This document shows, one piece after another, positions 5,366-8,437 of a DNA stretch of 8,437 nucleotides (position 1 is the stretch's first letter; every line of letters begins with the position of its first letter). Below the pieces are notes generated by a model. The model was not told the DNA's origin. It did not search any database and saw nothing but the letters and a program-made list of their open reading frames with translations. The stretch comes from Victivallaceae bacterium. GTDB taxonomy: Bacteria > Verrucomicrobiota > Lentisphaeria > Victivallales > Victivallaceae. The stretch lies in contig JAQUOK010000100.1 of NCBI GenBank assembly GCA_028717165.1, forward strand, positions 1 to 8,437. The letters are read 5' to 3'. A program made the position numbers and the translations under genes.

Positions 5366-7324
5366 ATGATTGATTTTAAAAATATTTCCAAACATTACAG
5401 CGAACAGATAATTTTTAACAACGAAAGCTTCAGGATCAACGCCGGGGAACGGGTCGGGATCGTCGGCCCCAACGGCTGCGGCAAGAGTACCCTTTTCGAA
5501 ATCATAACGGGTAATATCGAGCCGGACGGCGGTCAGGTGATCCTGCCCAAAGACCTGCGGATCGGTTATCTGCGTCAGCATCTGCCGGATGAGTTTCCCG
5601 GGCGGAAACTTATTGAATTTGTTGCCGATGCGGTTCCCGAACTGGCGCAAATCGGTGAAAGACTTCACGCTCTTGAACACAGAATGGAAACTGACGCCGC
5701 CGGAGACGAGCTTGAGCGGGCTTTGAAAGAACATGGCGAACTGCAGTCCCGTTTTGAACAGCTTGGCGGTTATACTCTGCGCAGTGACGCCGCCGCCGCT
5801 TTGTCCGGATTGGGGTTCAGCGAAGACGATTTCGGCAGAACCGTTGCCGAGTTCAGCGGCGGCTGGCGGATGCGCGCTTCCCTGGCCCGGGTATTGATCT
5901 CCCGCCCGGATATTCTCCTGCTTGACGAACCTTCCAACTATCTGGATGTTCCGGCGGTGGAGTGGCTGTACCGTTTTCTCAACGGTTTCAAGGGAACTTT
6001 GCTGCTGGTTTCGCATGACCGCTATCTTCTGCAGAAGCTCTGCACGGTTACCCTGGAGGTAAACAACGGCATGATAACCCGTTATCCCGGGGATTACGAT
6101 TATTACCGCCGCGAACGCGAATACCGGCGGAAAACGCTGGAGGCGGCCAGGCTTAACCAGGAGAAAAAACGCGAGCATCTCCGGCAGAACATTAACCGCT
6201 TCAAGGCCAAAGCCACGAAGGCGGCGCAGGCGAAAAGCTGGCAGAAACAGCTTGACCGGCTGGATGAAATAATCCTGCCGGACGATTTGAAGTTCAGCGG
6301 GAAAATACGCATTCCGGACGCTCCGCCCTGCGGCGCTGAAGCCGCCCGTTTCGACGAGGTTTCATTTTCATATCCGGACGGGCATAAGGTTTTTATGAAT
6401 ATCGACCTGCAGATCAATTCGGGGGAAAAAACCGCTTTTATCGGTTATAACGGCGCCGGGAAGACCACCCTGCTGAAGCTCCTGACCGGCAGACTGAAGC
6501 CGGACAGCGGAAAAGTAGTGCTCGGGCACAATATCGTTACCGGTTACCAGGCGCAGGAATTCGCTGATATTCTGCCGGATGACCGTTCGGTTTATAATAT
6601 AGTCAGGGAGATGGCCGGAAACGCCGAACAACTGGCGGCGGTGCCGGCCGTACTCGGCAGTTTCGGTTTCAGCGCCGGCAACATGGATAAAACCTGCGGC
6701 GTATTGAGCGGCGGCGAAAAAATACGGCTTTGCTTCGCCCGTATTTTCATCAATCCGCCCAACCTGCTGAATCTGGATGAACCAACATCCCATCTGGATA
6801 TTGCCGCCCGGGAAGCCCTGCAGGAGGCGCTGGCGCAATATAAGGGTACGGTCTGTCTGGTCAGTCATGATATTGAGTTTGTGCGCCGGACGGCGGATAT
6901 TATTGTGGCCGTCCGGGGGCGCGGGATCCGGAAATATTTCGGAGATTATGATTACTACCTTGAAAAATCCGCCCGGGAACGCCTGGGCGAAAAAGAAGAA
7001 AATATCATTACCGCCGCGTCCGTCAAAGACGGCGGCGGCCGGGAACGCCGCCGGGAACGCGCGCTCCGGCGGCAGGAACTGGCCGCCGCCAGGAGGAAAG
7101 CGGAACTGGCTTTGAAAAAAGTTGAGGAAAGAATAGAAAAACTTGAATTCGAACGAGCGGAAACAGTAGAGTTGCTGGCAGGGGATAGGAACGTCGATTT
7201 CGCCTCGGTGAACCGGCGTCTGGCGGAGCTTCAGTCCGAATTGGACCGCTGCACTGCCGAATGGGAAAAAGCCATGGAAAACTTCGATGAAATAATGGAG
7301 TTAAACGCTGCTATTAACGCTTGA
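5366..7324 (+). CDS. ABC-F family ATPase (ribosome-associated translation factor)
   Basis: This 652-residue soluble protein has two ATP-binding cassettes in one chain and no membrane segment, the hallmark of ABC-F proteins, which bind the ribosomal E site and act on stalled or antibiotic-blocked ribosomes. Cassette 1 has Walker A GPNGCGKST (34-42), signature FSGGW (163-167), Walker B LLLDEPSNYLD (184-194) with catalytic Glu188, and switch His217. The charged helical linker at about 248-302 (INRFKAKATKAAQAKSWQ) is the P-site tRNA interaction motif region. Cassette 2 has Walker A GYNGAGKTT (360-368), signature LSGGE (447-451), Walker B with Glu472, and His501. Residues about 555-645 form a basic then acidic C-terminal coiled coil, as in Uup/YheS/YdiF-type members. 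AGGAAA at 5353-5358 sits seven bases before ATG 5366. All catalytic residues are present. The subfamily, and whether it confers drug resistance, cannot be told from the sequence alone. Confidence 0.95.
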   Translation: MIDFKNISKHYSEQIIFNNESFRINAGERVGIVGPNGCGKSTLFEIITGNIEPDGGQVILPKDLRIGYLRQHLPDEFPGRKLIEFVADAVPELAQIGERLHALEHRMETDAAGDELERALKEHGELQSRFEQLGGYTLRSDAAAALSGLGFSEDDFGRTVAEFSGGWRMRASLARVLISRPDILLLDEPSNYLDVPAVEWLYRFLNGFKGTLLLVSHDRYLLQKLCTVTLEVNNGMITRYPGDYDYYRREREYRRKTLEAARLNQEKKREHLRQNINRFKAKATKAAQAKSWQKQLDRLDEIILPDDLKFSGKIRIPDAPPCGAEAARFDEVSFSYPDGHKVFMNIDLQINSGEKTAFIGYNGAGKTTLLKLLTGRLKPDSGKVVLGHNIVTGYQAQEFADILPDDRSVYNIVREMAGNAEQLAAVPAVLGSFGFSAGNMDKTCGVLSGGEKIRLCFARIFINPPNLLNLDEPTSHLDIAAREALQEALAQYKGTVCLVSHDIEFVRRTADIIVAVRGRGIRKYFGDYDYYLEKSARERLGEKEENIITAASVKDGGGRERRRERALRRQELAAARRKAELALKKVEERIEKLEFERAETVELLAGDRNVDFASVNRRLAELQSELDRCTAEWEKAMENFDEIMELNAAINA

Positions 7325-7335
7325 TTTTTTTAATA

Positions 7336-7351
7336 GTTACTGCATAGTAAC
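7336..7351. repeat. Perfect 16-bp palindrome between the ABC-F and dehydrogenase genes
   Basis: GTTACTGCATAGTAAC has six-base arms GTTACT and AGTAAC around GCAT. GTAAC is repeated again directly after it (7352-7356). No T run follows on either strand, so it is not a normal terminator. It lies 26 bases before the dehydrogenase start codon and eight bases before its ribosome-binding site, a plausible place for an operator or a small mRNA hairpin. Chance cannot be excluded for a single short dyad. Confidence 0.35.
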
Positions 7352-7376
7352 GTAACCCAGAAGGAAATTAAAAAAA

Positions 7377-8437
7377 ATGAGTTGTCTTCCGGACAAAATG
7401 TCCGCCTGGCCCTTGTTCGGCGCCGGTATGGATAAACTTGGCAAAAACGATCAGGTCTGCAAAGTTCCGGTCCCCGAACCTTCAGACGATGAGTTACTGG
7501 TCAGGATCGACGCAATAGGGCTTTGCTTTTCGGACGTGAAACTGATCCGCGCCGGTGAGGAACACCCCCGGGTCATATCGGAAAACCTGGAAGCAGATCC
7601 GGTTATTCCCGGACATGAAGCCGTTATGACGGTGGTTAAGGTCGGTAAAAACCTTCAGGACAAATTCAAATGCGGCGAGCGCTTTATCATTCAGGCCGAC
7701 ATTTATGTCGGCGGTAAGGGTTTTGCCTACGGTTATGCGATAAACGGCGGTATGGCGCAGTACAGCCTGATAGATCAGAGGATACTTAGCGGTGATGAAG
7801 GGTGTTATCTGCTGCCTTTGAAAGAAGATACGGCCAATGCCGTCGCCGCTTTAATGGAACCCTGGACTTGTGTGCAGGCCAGTTATATGATCGAAAACCG
7901 CGTTGCCCCGAAAAACGGCGGAGAGGTTTTGATTGCCGCCGAAGAGGGCAATGATAAGATATACCGTGCCGGGGCGCTTCTGAAAGCGGCGGTCCCGGTT
8001 AAGGTATCCGCTTTCAATCTTTCCGGCGCCGCAGTGAAAGCTTTGTCTGAGGAACTTGGGTGCCGGATAGAATCTGTTTCCGAACTGCCGGAAGGCCCGT
8101 TTGATGATATTTTCCTCTGCGATTGCGGAAGAGCTCTGGCCGAAAAAGCCGGAAAGCTCGGAAAGCGCGGCGCGCTTATCAGCCTGATCGGGGAATATCC
8201 TGACGAAAACTGGAGCTTTGACGTCGGCAGCATTCATTATGAGGGCTGGTTTTATCAGGGAGCCGCCGGTGCCTGTTTGTCCGACGCTTACGGACGAAAC
8301 GTGCGCAGTGCCTGGAAAAAGGGCGGTTCATGCTGGCTTCCGGGCGGCGCCGGGGCTATGGGGCAGATGCATACCCAGATGGCGGTTGAGTCCGGGGACG
8401 GCCCGGCCCGTATTCTGGTTTCGGATATGGATGACGC
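7377..8437 (+). CDS. Zinc-type medium-chain dehydrogenase, SorE-like, with tandem Rossmann-like domains (3' end cut off)
   Basis: The reading frame is open from ATG 7377 to the window edge (353 codons plus two bases), preceded by AGAAGGAA (7359-7366). The N-terminal GroES-like catalytic domain (about 25-165) has the expected zinc ligands Cys50 (GLCFSD), His80-Glu81 (PGHE) and Glu161 (MEPW). It lacks the four-cysteine structural-zinc loop. HPRVISENLEADPVIPGHE and VKVGKNLQDKFKCGERF recall L-sorbose-1-phosphate reductases, which oxidise or reduce sugar alcohols or sugar phosphates with NAD(P). Where that family goes straight into its nucleotide-binding domain, this protein has about 140 extra residues (181-315). 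They look like a degenerate Rossmann unit: VLIAA strand, no GxGxxG, then KRGALISLIGE and a late WFYQGA. A fresh Rossmann start with GGAGAMG (323-329) follows, with Asp350 placed as a likely NAD ribose ligand. The substrate is unknown. Enzyme class is secure. The tandem-domain reading is inference and the C-terminus is unseen. Confidence 0.85.
   Translation, partial: MSCLPDKMSAWPLFGAGMDKLGKNDQVCKVPVPEPSDDELLVRIDAIGLCFSDVKLIRAGEEHPRVISENLEADPVIPGHEAVMTVVKVGKNLQDKFKCGERFIIQADIYVGGKGFAYGYAINGGMAQYSLIDQRILSGDEGCYLLPLKEDTANAVAALMEPWTCVQASYMIENRVAPKNGGEVLIAAEEGNDKIYRAGALLKAAVPVKVSAFNLSGAAVKALSEELGCRIESVSELPEGPFDDIFLCDCGRALAEKAGKLGKRGALISLIGEYPDENWSFDVGSIHYEGWFYQGAAGACLSDAYGRNVRSAWKKGGSCWLPGGAGAMGQMHTQMAVESGDGPARILVSDMDD

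Noticed and set aside
5306..6178. A 290-codon open frame on the minus strand
   Set aside because: It lies mostly opposite the ABC-F gene, whose motifs are intact throughout. Its translation shows no recognisable domain, and long antisense frames are common opposite GC-rich coding sequence.
6368..6868. A 166-codon open frame on the minus strand
   Set aside because: It is fully antisense to the second ATP-binding cassette of the ABC-F protein and has no motif or ribosome-binding support.
7851..8237. Two overlapping minus-strand open frames near the right end
   Set aside because: They sit opposite the dehydrogenase, which runs open from 7377 to the edge with zinc-ligand and Rossmann motifs. 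The antisense products look random.

Overview
The window looks like a chromosomal stretch from a Gram-negative bacterium, probably of the Planctomycetota-Verrucomicrobiota-Lentisphaerota-Kiritimatiellota (PVC) group. The reasons are a membrane Ser/Thr kinase fused to a periplasmic PEGA plus FGE-sulfatase-like module, a long insert in that kinase's activation segment, and a short membrane-anchored coiled-coil protein beginning with an 'ICDFL.LS.L' type helix. This assignment is inference from protein architecture, because no rRNA or other marker gene is present. All supported genes lie on the + strand and are closely packed. I saw no tRNA, rRNA, CRISPR array or insertion sequence.

Layout. Positions 1-243 are a non-coding leader: AT-rich at first with a weak promoter candidate, then GC-rich with two inverted repeats. 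Positions 244-783 encode a four-helix membrane protein whose last two helices resemble the MotA/TolQ/ExbB proton-channel family. Three bases later, 787-2679 encodes a protein with one N-terminal membrane helix carrying a buried Asp (as in MotB/ExbD/TolR), about 350 residues of coiled coil, and a C-terminal domain that reads like a trypsin fold with all three catalytic residues lost. Positions 2727-5333 encode a transmembrane Ser/Thr kinase with extracytoplasmic helical, PEGA and FGE-like domains. The FGE-like part lacks the catalytic cysteine pair. Positions 5366-7324 encode an ABC-F ATPase that acts on ribosomes. From 7377 to the window edge there is a partial medium-chain, zinc-type dehydrogenase related to L-sorbose-1-phosphate reductase, which appears to carry two Rossmann-like domains in tandem, the first degenerate.

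How they may work together. The first two genes look like the two subunits of an ion-driven stator unit (channel subunit plus plug/anchor subunit). The third could be a kinase sensing the same envelope compartment. I propose these three as a candidate stator-plus-kinase envelope module of unknown function. The ABC-F and dehydrogenase genes follow with short gaps and no recognisable terminator, so they may be co-transcribed, but nothing in their sequence ties them to the same job.
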